Part shown: piece by piece, positions 5,801-12,268 of the stretch
How the letters are laid out: each line of letters starts with the position of its first letter
How positions within the stretch are numbered: the first letter of the stretch is position 1
Source: an uncultured Rhodospirillaceae bacterium
GTDB lineage: Bacteria > Pseudomonadota > Alphaproteobacteria > RF32 > CAG-239
Assembly (NCBI GenBank): GCA_900313155.1
Contig: OMQE01000161.1
Coordinates: 1 to 12,772 of the forward strand
DNA: 12,772 nucleotides
Direction of reading: 5' to 3'
Translations under genes and position numbers: made by a program
Notes under the pieces: model-generated
Database searches by the model: none
What the model was told of the DNA's origin: nothing
The model's input: the letters and a program-made list of their open reading frames with translations, nothing else

Positions 5801-6256
5801 GGCTTCCAACGGAAAACGTTTTAAAACTTCTTGGCAAAAACTGTGAATGGTTTGGATTTTGATGCCACCAGGTGTGTCTAAAAGCTGTGCGAATCGCGTA
5901 CGGGCAATTTGTTTGGTTGCTTCCATATTGCGCTTATCAGCAACTTCTTCACCCAATAAATCTGTTAAACTTTTCTCAAGCTTGGCATCAGATATGACCG
6001 ACCATTCACTCAAACGTTCAAAAATACGAGTTTTCATTTCTGCCGCCGCCGCTTTGGTATAGGTCAAGCAAAGAATTTTTCCGGCATCTATTTTTTTGAG
6101 CAACATCCGCAACACTCTGTCTGACAACACACGGGTTTTACCGGTACCGGCTGATGCACTCACCCAAACCGAATGAGCAGGATTGGCGGCCTGGTGCTGT
6201 TGAACAATGGCTTTTTGCAAGCGTTCATAGCGTATTTTTGAAAAATCTGCCGACAT
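2882..6256 (-). CDS. addA: Double-strand break repair helicase-nuclease subunit AddA
   Basis: This 1124-aa UvrD/Rep-type helicase with a C-terminal nuclease pairs with AddB to unwind and resect double-strand breaks for RecA recombination. Motifs in order: Walker A ASAGTGKT (34-41), motif Ia LTYTKAAAAEMKTRI (64-78), TIHSFC (136-141), Walker B IDEAQD (409-414), motif III VGDRKQSIFSFQG (445-457), VSFRS (484-488), motif V TVHHSKG (787-793), motif VI LLYVALTRAEDRLY (854-867). The RecB-type nuclease follows: His980, Glu1040, Asp1057 in QLDKL, Asp1070 and Lys1072 in IVDFKTNR, then QLESY (1091-1095). All catalytic residues look intact. The start ATG directly follows the addB stop codon, and its ribosome site GGAGGTG lies within the last codons of addB, so the two subunits are translationally coupled. 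Length is typical of alphaproteobacterial AddA. Confidence 0.95.
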   Translation of the reverse strand: MSADFSKIRYERLQKAIVQQHQAANPAHSVWVSASAGTGKTRVLSDRVLRMLLKKIDAGKILCLTYTKAAAAEMKTRIFERLSEWSVISDAKLEKSLTDLLGEEVADKRNMEATKQIARTRFAQLLDTPGGIKIQTIHSFCQEVLKRFPLEADILPYFDIMEDRESDEILHSLQNKMQREAELEPDTPLSLALQYLNTRLDEKSFPQVMKSITEKRTEIADLLNRCANTENLAEILQHRLGIKPQDSVEKLMQKFVADTDIDRIKQYLPLWKSGQTQCDTDNSAALEKMLQHGFLVADFNDYCKIFSAKNIAGTKLRRACPDFDKWLESEVLRVATCKKQILRQNLYESTVNVLIVAGEFINRYEDYKYRTGKMDYTDLILVTRRLLQNSSMADWVLFKLDGGIDHILIDEAQDTSPVQWDIVQALCAEFWSGEGLKENATVFAVGDRKQSIFSFQGADPDRYDAMAQTTQSNENRFQKVDLAVSFRSAPAVLDVVNRIFSSPEMANGVIGSGENVEHVAYRAGEFGNVQIWPFMFKPQEAKTSKNGELPLLQPQGVSSLKKQMAEKIVAEIARLITESQNGSQPLHYSDFMVLVQRRSSIVTEFIRACKSKGIPVTGADKLILSKEIAVQDLLSLGKFLLLPDDDLSLAEVLKSPFCGLTDDELTPLCYNRGATSLWIKLLQKQSENKKYQNACAFLQKLLQKVDFVRPFELYNEVLTVLNGRYLMTQRMGMEVEDAIDEFMSLTLSYEKENIPTLQGFINRMEETDIEIKREVDRADVDAVRLMTVHHSKGLQAPIVFLADAGFVKNLTRGQGLLLDKDTAYYPLNANDYEDNCERVLDAQKQKALEESKRLLYVALTRAEDRLYVCGFQSGNGTNVPQNSWYNMCQAHLPDENGHTPSPQELWEYQTPAFVAKKQKQPEGIVLERQSIESWMNEPVAEVSALAKPYTPSKPVDEDELDSASPLADTGNYYRRGTIIHKLLQFLPQTTGEKEVVALEFLRHHAPDMTEDQHLQIVHEVTKLLNLPEYFEIFGPYARSEVPIMGVVGEKIISAQLDKLVVLPHKVMIVDFKTNRPAAPSLETTPKAYVTQLESYAELVHRIYPNLPVEAYILWTNVPRLMRVV

Positions 6257-9184
6257 TTACAACACCTCCCCTTCTTCCTTGATACCCCATTCCAAATAGC
6301 GGGCTAAATGTTCATAATCCGAATATTTTTGAGCGTTTCCATCGGGTTTATAAACGTATGGCGCAAGCGGCGTTGCTTGGTAATATTCTTGCAAACGTTG
6401 TTCTAAATTTGCCTTTGTGATTTTGACTGCATTGGTGCTATCTTCTTCATTTAAGGCCATTGTTGCACTGCCTAATTTCCAAAATTGTAAAGATCCGATA
6501 TTTGAAAAGGCAGGTAAATCCTGATAGCCGCCGTTCAGAGCTATCAACGCTTCAACCGGCAGTTGCGGTTCATAACCTAATTTGAAGTCTTTTTGCGAAT
6601 TCGGGTATCCGGAAGAACCGGTTTTATAATCAATGATATTGATGGCACCGCTGTCGGTAACATCAATACGGTCAGCTTTGCCGGTAATAATAAATTCTCG
6701 CCCGTCAGATAGCGGTAATTTCATCTGTCCTTCAACTTCATTATATATTTCTTTAATGCCCACGCGGTATTGCTGTTCGACTTTTAAGAACCAATCTGTT
6801 GTTTGTTCAAATTTCGGCCACCAAAAAACACGTACTTCGGTCGGCACATGAGCTTGTTCAAACTGCTCAGCCCCAATGCGTAAAAGTTCGTCTTTGGCAT
6901 TTTGCGGCATTTGCGCGCCATATTGTCGGTTAAACAATTCTATCGTTCTATGCACCAAATTACCATAATCACGTCGATCAAAATTACGATCTAATTTATC
7001 CAGCGGATAAAGTTGTAAAATATATTTGGCAAAAACGGTATAGGGGTCACGTAAAAGAAAATTGATATTAGAAGCTGAAAGTTTCAAAGGACGCATTTGC
7101 AGAGGCGGACAAGGCATCGGTGCTGATATGCCGGTTACCTTTTGAGCACGCTCACCAAACTTTGCTAATGCCGCATAATAACAATCATAAAAATCATACT
7201 TTTTTTCGTTTTGCCCCAACAACGCCGTTAAGACAGCTTCTAAACGTAATAACCAACGAGATTTGGTGGTTGGTGTACCATCAGCTCGTTCAGCACGAGT
7301 AATATAAACTTTTGGCGCACACAGCAAATGGGCAAAATCTGCCGCTGAAACACCAACGGAACGTTCGCTGTCCGGCAGACCAAAAGCCACACGCATTTGC
7401 CGTGACATCCACATATCGGCCGGCGGTTGTTGCGGCCAAAATCCTTCATTGGCTTCACCGATAATTGTAACATCAAACTGCGTCAAACGCGCCTCAATCG
7501 GTCCCAAAATTTTCACCCTTGGATGCATGCCGTAACGCACACGAACATTTTGTGTTTGCAACATTTTGGTCAGTAAATTGCCATATTCGCGTGGCGTAAC
7601 GGTGTTCAATATTTCCGCATTGGCTATTTGTTCGGCAACAAAATCGGCGGCGGTTTGTCCGTCATCTTTACGCCAAATAATTTTATCACCGCTTTTTTCA
7701 GGTGTGTCTGCCAAGCTTTCGGCCACCGCAATATGTGCCATCAATAAATCTTTCAGACTGACTTTGTTTTTGGCATATAAATCGGACAATGGTTGCAATC
7801 GCAAACGCAAATTTTCCAACAAATTTTTTTCTTCTTCACCCAATCCGTCTTGCATTTTGCGACTACCGCGCCAATAGAGTTCAATACGACGGGCAAGTTT
7901 ATTACACTGCTGTTTTTCCAGTCCGCATGACGTCAACGGATGTTTGAGCAGATTCAAGCGGCTGATTTCAGAAAAACCATTTTCCAAAACATCGGCTATC
8001 AATCTCAAATATGTACCAATTGGCGTTAAGCTCAAAGGTTGACCGGCCGAATCGTCCGCCACAATATTCCAACGCTTGAGTTCCGAAACAACACGCCGCG
8101 CCAAATTACGGTCCGAGGTTATTAAAGCCGCCGTTTTATCCGGCGTTTCAAGTGTGTGACGAATAATCAGAGCAATAGCCAGCGCCTCTTGACGCATATC
8201 TTCGGCAGCGACAATTTTAATATTCGGAGAGAATGCTTGTAATTTATCAGATGAGGATAAGGTACTCCATTTATCGGTTGTTGATGCCGGACGCATACAC
8301 TCCGACACAAAAATTTCTGTCTTGGTAAGAGGAGTTACGTTTTGTACTTCTGTGCGCGAAATATGCAAATAGTCCAGCAATTCTTTAAGCTCATATTGCG
8401 GATGCGAAACACCCACCTGTTGCCAATCAGCATCGGACAAATATGTATCCAATCCATAGAGCCACACTTCACCGTTAGGTAAATCTGACACCGTTCTCAC
8501 CAACTCTTTAAGTTGCGGAAATGCGGCTGTGGTACCGGCAACGACAATGCGTTGCGTTGTCTTGGTTTGACGCCAATATTCAAGTTCTGCCGCCAGTAAT
8601 TGTTTTTGGCGCTCAACCGAATCTATTTTCTGCTGTTTTTGAAGTTCTTGCGGCCAAATTTCACGAATAACCGTCAACAAATTCAGCGTGCGTTGCCAAT
8701 GTTCGGCATAAGACAACGAATTTTCAAGCAAAGTATCAAGTTTATCCAAGCTCAAATTATGCTGAATGGCTTCATCTAAAAGTTTGGCTAAATTTTGTGC
8801 CAGCTCATAGGCTTGAGATGAGCTGATTTGCTTAACACCTAAGCGTTCATCGTGTTGCAAAATTTGTTTAGTCAGGCGCAGCAGGCGTTCGCTTGCGCTC
8901 ACTGCCGGCGGTAATTGACGTGCCAAATCGCCCTGCCCGCTCAAAAGAATCTCGTCTTCTTGAGCATCGGCAATTGGCACCATTTGCGGCAAAATAGTCG
9001 GAACCATAGCATTTGCACGCACAAAAGCATCTGCCAGCTCTCGACAAGCACGTCGGTTCGGTAACAGAAACAAAACATTCGACAGTTCTTCAGCATTGTT
9101 GGCATATTCTTGCAAAAAGCGCCGCGCCAAAACATCAACAAACGAATCGGTGCAACGAACGTTATATATGCGGCAAGAGTTCAT
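6257..9184 (-). CDS. addB: Double-strand break repair protein AddB (alphaproteobacterial type)
   Basis: This 975-aa partner of AddA belongs to the alphaproteobacterial AddB type. The N-terminal segment VLFLLPNRRACRELADAF (about 37-54) stands where an active helicase would carry a Walker A motif. No GxxxxGK[ST] is present there, consistent with a structural, DNA-recognition helicase-like fold. The C-terminal RecB-type nuclease has Asp838 in GKADRID, and Asp852 and Lys854 in IDYKTG, followed by a QLPVEAL helix. Unlike AddB of Bacillus, there is no cysteine set around the nuclease domain (the expected first Cys region reads RDPYTVF), so an Fe-S cluster is unlikely. It starts 3 nt after the rdgB stop and ends directly against addA, indicating coupled expression in the order rdgB-addB-addA. 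Confidence 0.93.
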   Translation of the reverse strand: MNSCRIYNVRCTDSFVDVLARRFLQEYANNAEELSNVLFLLPNRRACRELADAFVRANAMVPTILPQMVPIADAQEDEILLSGQGDLARQLPPAVSASERLLRLTKQILQHDERLGVKQISSSQAYELAQNLAKLLDEAIQHNLSLDKLDTLLENSLSYAEHWQRTLNLLTVIREIWPQELQKQQKIDSVERQKQLLAAELEYWRQTKTTQRIVVAGTTAAFPQLKELVRTVSDLPNGEVWLYGLDTYLSDADWQQVGVSHPQYELKELLDYLHISRTEVQNVTPLTKTEIFVSECMRPASTTDKWSTLSSSDKLQAFSPNIKIVAAEDMRQEALAIALIIRHTLETPDKTAALITSDRNLARRVVSELKRWNIVADDSAGQPLSLTPIGTYLRLIADVLENGFSEISRLNLLKHPLTSCGLEKQQCNKLARRIELYWRGSRKMQDGLGEEEKNLLENLRLRLQPLSDLYAKNKVSLKDLLMAHIAVAESLADTPEKSGDKIIWRKDDGQTAADFVAEQIANAEILNTVTPREYGNLLTKMLQTQNVRVRYGMHPRVKILGPIEARLTQFDVTIIGEANEGFWPQQPPADMWMSRQMRVAFGLPDSERSVGVSAADFAHLLCAPKVYITRAERADGTPTTKSRWLLRLEAVLTALLGQNEKKYDFYDCYYAALAKFGERAQKVTGISAPMPCPPLQMRPLKLSASNINFLLRDPYTVFAKYILQLYPLDKLDRNFDRRDYGNLVHRTIELFNRQYGAQMPQNAKDELLRIGAEQFEQAHVPTEVRVFWWPKFEQTTDWFLKVEQQYRVGIKEIYNEVEGQMKLPLSDGREFIITGKADRIDVTDSGAINIIDYKTGSSGYPNSQKDFKLGYEPQLPVEALIALNGGYQDLPAFSNIGSLQFWKLGSATMALNEEDSTNAVKITKANLEQRLQEYYQATPLAPYVYKPDGNAQKYSDYEHLARYLEWGIKEEGEVL
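6263..6269 (-). promoter_or_regulatory. addA ribosome binding site inside addB
   Basis: GGAGGTG on the minus strand lies within the last codons of addB, 6 nt before the addA ATG at 6256. It is the strongest Shine-Dalgarno match in the array and would link AddA synthesis to AddB translation. Confidence 0.75.
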
Positions 9185-9187
9185 TTT

Positions 9188-9784
9188 TCAGTCCTGTAAA
9201 GTTTTAAGGTAAGCAAGAAATTTTTGCATGGCTCGACCGCGATGCGACATACTGTTTTTAGCCTCATGACTCATTTGAGCAAAACTGCAATCGTAGCCCT
9301 CCGGCACAAATAGAGGGTCATACCCGAACCCTTCCTCACCATGCATTTTTTTGGTGGCGATATGCCCATCAACTCGCCCTTCAAACAGTTCATAGTGTCC
9401 GTCAGGATAGGCAAGTGACACAACACAACTAAAGTGTGCCGCACGACTTTTGTTCGGGCTTTGAGCCATTTCGGACAACAATTTATCCATACCTTTTTCA
9501 AAGTCACGATTTGGTGCATAGCGAGCAGAATACACCCCCGGTGCGCCATTCAAAGCATCTACACACAGACCGGAATCGTCAGCAATACACGGAATACCGG
9601 TTGCTTTAGCTATTGTTTGCGACTTCAGCAACGAATTTTCGGCAAAGGTAACGCCGGTTTCTTCCACGTCCGGCAAATCCATATCCAAAGCCGATTTAAC
9701 ATTGATGCCAAAAGGGGCAAGCATTTGTTTAATTTCGGCAATTTTGCCGGCGTTATGGCTGGCAAACAACAGTTCTTTGATCAT
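9188..9784 (-). CDS. rdgB: XTP/dITP diphosphatase (RdgB/HAM1 family)
   Basis: This 198-aa HAM1/RdgB pyrophosphatase hydrolyses dITP, XTP and dXTP to monophosphates, keeping deaminated purines out of DNA. Signature segments are all present: ASHNAGKIAEI (8-18), TFAENSLLKS (46-55), the metal-binding DDSGLCVDALNG (69-80) with Asp69 as probable catalytic base, APGVYSARYA (81-90), FGYDPLFVPEG (153-163) and SHRGRAMQKF (180-189). Length is normal. The start codon overlaps the rph stop by one base (TAATG), so it is translationally coupled to rph. addB begins 3 nt after its stop. The rph-rdgB pair is common in alphaproteobacteria. Linkage to addAB makes sense, since base-analogue incorporation leads to strand breaks, but the functional tie is inference. 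Confidence 0.94.
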   Translation of the reverse strand: MIKELLFASHNAGKIAEIKQMLAPFGINVKSALDMDLPDVEETGVTFAENSLLKSQTIAKATGIPCIADDSGLCVDALNGAPGVYSARYAPNRDFEKGMDKLLSEMAQSPNKSRAAHFSCVVSLAYPDGHYELFEGRVDGHIATKKMHGEEGFGYDPLFVPEGYDCSFAQMSHEAKNSMSHRGRAMQKFLAYLKTLQD

Positions 9785-10500
9785 TAGTCCGTTACTCCCA
9801 AAATTTGTTTTTGCGCTGATATAATTTGGCGAATACCATGTTTTGCTAAACGGAAAAGTTCGTTAAATTCCGCCTCATCGAAAGTGGCACCTTCTGCCGT
9901 AGCCTGAATTTCAACAATGCGTCCGCTTTCAGTCAGCACAAAATTGGTATCGGCATCGGCATGCGAATCTTCGGCATAGTCTAAATCGAGCACAGGCTCT
10001 CCGTTAATAATGCCGCATGAAACAGCCGCTACAAATTCACGCACCGGATTGCGTGGTAACTCACCCTCCTTGACCAGCTTTTGCATTGCCAGCCAAAGCG
10101 CCACGAAGCCTCCTGATATGGAGGCAGTCCGCGTGCCACCGTCTGCCTGCAAAACATCGCAGTCAATATGCACATTAAAACCATTCAAAGCTTCTAAGTC
10201 CACCACCGCACGCAAGCTACGACCGATTAAGCGCTGAATTTCTTGTGTACGACCGGCAACACCTTTTGTTTCTCGTAAAACACGGGTTTGCGTGGAACGC
10301 GGCAAAAGTGCATATTCTGCCGTGAGCCATCCTTTGTTTTGTCCTTGTAACCACGCCGGAACTTCCCTATCTACCGATGCGGTACATAAAACTTTGGTAT
10401 TACCGGCTTTAATAATGCAAGAACCTTCGGCATATAAATTAACATTCGGAATAATTTCAAGCGAGCGCATCATTTCTGCCGTTCGACTGTTATGGCGCAT
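9784..10500 (-). CDS. rph: Ribonuclease PH
   Basis: This 238-aa phosphate-dependent 3'-5' exoribonuclease trims tRNA precursor 3' ends and acts as a ring-shaped hexamer. Family features: an N-terminal substrate-binding segment (MRHNSRTAEMMRSLEI), CTASVDREVPAWLQG (35-49), the phosphate-binding GWLTAEYALLPRSTQTR (57-73), GRTQEIQRLIGRSLRAVVD (83-101), and the catalytic DCDVLQADGGTRTASISG (114-131). Length is normal. AAGGAG (10511-10506) lies 5 nt before the ATG. It follows aroK by 24 nt on the same strand and overlaps rdgB by one base. No sign of truncation, in contrast to the well-known frameshifted rph of some E. coli K-12 strains. Confidence 0.95.
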   Translation of the reverse strand: MRHNSRTAEMMRSLEIIPNVNLYAEGSCIIKAGNTKVLCTASVDREVPAWLQGQNKGWLTAEYALLPRSTQTRVLRETKGVAGRTQEIQRLIGRSLRAVVDLEALNGFNVHIDCDVLQADGGTRTASISGGFVALWLAMQKLVKEGELPRNPVREFVAAVSCGIINGEPVLDLDYAEDSHADADTNFVLTESGRIVEIQATAEGATFDEAEFNELFRLAKHGIRQIISAQKQILGVTD

Positions 10501-10524
10501 ATTTTCTCCTTTTCTTACTGTTCT

Positions 10525-11082
10525 TTACTCTTTATCGGTTGCCGGCATATTTTGGCGCCGATAATATCCGTTAATGGCTGACAAAACACGACGAACCGTA
10601 TTATCTACGCGCTCGTTGCGAGTTTCTACCACAATATCCGCCTCAGAATAAAACGGATATTCTTCAGCAATATATTCACGCAACTTTTCTTTCACCGTAT
10701 TATTGTCACCCAGCAAAAACGGACGACGTGTGCGACCGGCTGTGCGATGATATAGCGTGTTAATATCGGCTTTCAACCAAATCGTGAGGGCATATTGCTT
10801 GGCAAGTTTGCGGGTTTGTTCTGCCACAAAAGAGCCTCCGCCCGAAGCCAAAACACAAGGTGCACCTTGAAGAAGGCGTTTCATCACCCTTTCTTCACCG
10901 GCACGATATTCCTTTTCACCAAAGCATTTGAGTACATCAACCAGCGACAAACCCGCCGCCTTTTCAATTTCCTGGTCACCATCTACAAAGGGCAACGAAA
11001 GCTGACGCGCTAATCGTTTACCAACGCTTGTTTTACCGCTTCCCATCAACCCGACCAACAATATTATCTTATCTTTTGGCAT
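10525..11082 (-). CDS. aroK: Shikimate kinase
   Basis: This 185-aa P-loop kinase phosphorylates shikimate at the 3-hydroxyl in the path to chorismate. Visible features: Walker A GLMGSGKT (11-18), the shikimate-binding pair Asp34/Asp36 in VDGDQEIE, FGEKEYR with Arg60, the GGG Walker B-like turn (81-83), and the lid GRTRRP with Arg120. One oddity: the conserved Arg of the late [R]xPxY motif (Arg136 in the M. tuberculosis enzyme) is not present. The segment reads IAEEYPFYSEAD, so a Glu (residue 142 or so) stands where Arg is expected. The C-terminal extension (about 165-185, ending YRRQNMPATDKE) is basic then acidic and without known role. It is the first gene of the minus-strand array and is transcribed divergently from the xerD operon. 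aroB, its common partner, is not adjacent. Confidence 0.92.
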   Translation of the reverse strand: MPKDKIILLVGLMGSGKTSVGKRLARQLSLPFVDGDQEIEKAAGLSLVDVLKCFGEKEYRAGEERVMKRLLQGAPCVLASGGGSFVAEQTRKLAKQYALTIWLKADINTLYHRTAGRTRRPFLLGDNNTVKEKLREYIAEEYPFYSEADIVVETRNERVDNTVRRVLSAINGYYRRQNMPATDKE

Positions 11083-11119
11083 TTTCTTTTAAATTATTGT
11101 TTATTACCGTTCTTCTTAT

Positions 11120-11148
11120 TTGACCTTACAATATAACCTTGTTAATAT
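11120..11148 (+). promoter_or_regulatory. Sigma70-type promoter for the xerD operon
   Basis: TTGACC (11120-11125), a 17-nt spacer, and TAATAT (11143-11148). Transcription would begin near 11155, giving a leader of about 34 nt to the microprotein start at 11189. It overlaps the minus-strand promoter almost completely. Confidence 0.6.
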
Positions 11149-11156
11149 ATAATCAA
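11128..11156 (-). promoter_or_regulatory. Sigma70-type promoter for the aroK-rph-rdgB-addBA array
   Basis: On the minus strand TTGATT (complement of 11151-11156), a 17-nt spacer, and TATTGT (complement of 11128-11133). The predicted leader to the aroK start at 11082 is about 40 nt. Only this one convincing promoter is seen for the array. Confidence 0.5.
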
Positions 11157-11188
11157 TAAATTTTTAACAGATAATAAGGATTTTTCAA

Positions 11189-11344
11189 ATGCGTAGTCAA
11201 TTTAAACGTCAGACAAATTCAAAAGTTGTTGTATATGCCGTGGCCATTGCCGTGCTTTTGGGTATTTGCGCCGTGGTGATGCAGGAAATTAAAGTACCGG
11301 CAGAGCATATTACTCAAGAAATTGAGGTTAATTTGGAAAAATAG
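11189..11344 (+). CDS. 51-aa single-pass membrane microprotein upstream of xerD
   Basis: This small gene has an AAGGA 8 nt before its ATG (11176-11180) and a stop (TAG) that directly abuts the xerD ATG, so translation is probably coupled. The protein starts with a basic, polar segment (MRSQFKRQTNSK), followed by a hydrophobic helix at about residues 13-31 (VVVYAVAIAVLLGICAVVM) and a 20-residue tail QEIKVPAEHITQEIEVNLEK. By the positive-inside rule the tail would face the periplasm. From memory, other alphaproteobacteria carry comparable one-helix proteins next to xerD, with a Pro-Ala then Val-Glu-Lys-type tail, but I cannot confirm this here. No function is known to me. The strong promoter, ribosome site and coupling make it a likely real gene despite its size. 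Confidence 0.7.
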   Translation: MRSQFKRQTNSKVVVYAVAIAVLLGICAVVMQEIKVPAEHITQEIEVNLEK

Positions 11345-12262
11345 ATGTTTGGGCAAGAAATTGAAAATTTTTTGGCCATGATGGTGGCGGAAAAAGGGGC
11401 TTCCCCGCGAACCATAGAAGCTTATGAGCGTGATTTGAAGCAGTTTTTGCTTTTTTGTGACAGTGATGATTTGCAGATTTTGAGTAAAAAACGAATCGAA
11501 GAATTTATGCAAAGCCTCAATGACCAAAGTTATGCTCCCAAAAGCGTGGCACGCAAACTTTCCGCTGTTAAAGAATTTTGCAAGTTTCTGTATTCTGAAC
11601 ATATCTTAAAAACGAATCCGGCACAAAATATATTAACACCCAAACAAGAAAAGCCTTTACCAAAGTTTTTAACCTTTGAAGAAATAGAACAAATGATTAT
11701 TGCCGCTAACGAAAAAAATGACTATCGCTGGCGCCGAATTGCGGTGATGATTGAGTTAATGTATGCAACGGGTTTAAGAGTTTCGGAGTTAATATCTTTA
11801 CCATTAAACGCTATTAACTACAACAAGGGCATTATCACTATTTTAGGCAAAGGCAGCAAAGAAAGGCTGGTACCGATTGCCGGACGAGCTTTACAAGCCG
11901 TGCAGAATTATTTGCCGGAACGTGATGAATTTATTCAGCGGGGCGGAAAATCTAATTGGTTATTTCCGTCTTTGAGAGCTTTTGACGGACACTTGACACG
12001 CGATGCTTTTTATAAAGATTTAAAAATTTTAGCCATTGAGTGTGGCATTAACCCAACTGCGGTATCACCACACGTTTTGCGACACTCATTTGCCACACAC
12101 CTTTTAAATAATGAAGCAGATTTGCGCTCGGTGCAAAAAATGCTCGGTCATGAAAACATTACCACAACGGAAGTTTATACACACATTACAACACAACGTT
12201 TACAAAAAACCGTTTGCGCCAAACATCCGCTTTCAAGGTATCAACCAGATACGGAGCTCTGA
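11345..12262 (+). CDS. xerD: Site-specific tyrosine recombinase XerD
   Basis: This 305-aa tyrosine recombinase works with XerC at dif to resolve chromosome dimers at division. It has an N-terminal SAM-like core-binding domain (about residues 1-90, SPRTIEAYERDLKQFL) and a catalytic domain with the full set: Arg145 in ATGLRVSEL, Lys172 in GKGSKER, His243 and Arg246 in HVLRHSFATHLL, His269 in MLGHENI, and the nucleophile Tyr278 in TEVYTHI. The C-terminus runs past the usual HPL by about ten residues. XerD rather than XerC is favoured by the N-terminal sequence style and by the alphaproteobacterial aroK neighbourhood, but the two are similar. It starts directly after the microprotein stop and is followed after 6 nt by the DciA-like gene. 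No dif-like site was recognised in the window. Confidence 0.88.
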   Translation: MFGQEIENFLAMMVAEKGASPRTIEAYERDLKQFLLFCDSDDLQILSKKRIEEFMQSLNDQSYAPKSVARKLSAVKEFCKFLYSEHILKTNPAQNILTPKQEKPLPKFLTFEEIEQMIIAANEKNDYRWRRIAVMIELMYATGLRVSELISLPLNAINYNKGIITILGKGSKERLVPIAGRALQAVQNYLPERDEFIQRGGKSNWLFPSLRAFDGHLTRDAFYKDLKILAIECGINPTAVSPHVLRHSFATHLLNNEADLRSVQKMLGHENITTTEVYTHITTQRLQKTVCAKHPLSRYQPDTEL

Positions 12263-12268
12263 AAAAAA

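Noticed and set aside
11083..11188. dif site next to xerD
   Set aside because: No pair of XerC/XerD-like 11-bp arms around a 6-bp centre was recognised; the A/T symmetry here is explained by the overlapping promoters.
11219..11602. 127-codon minus-strand frame over the microprotein and xerD start
   Set aside because: Antisense to xerD, Phe/His-rich composition typical of a shadow frame, no ribosome site.
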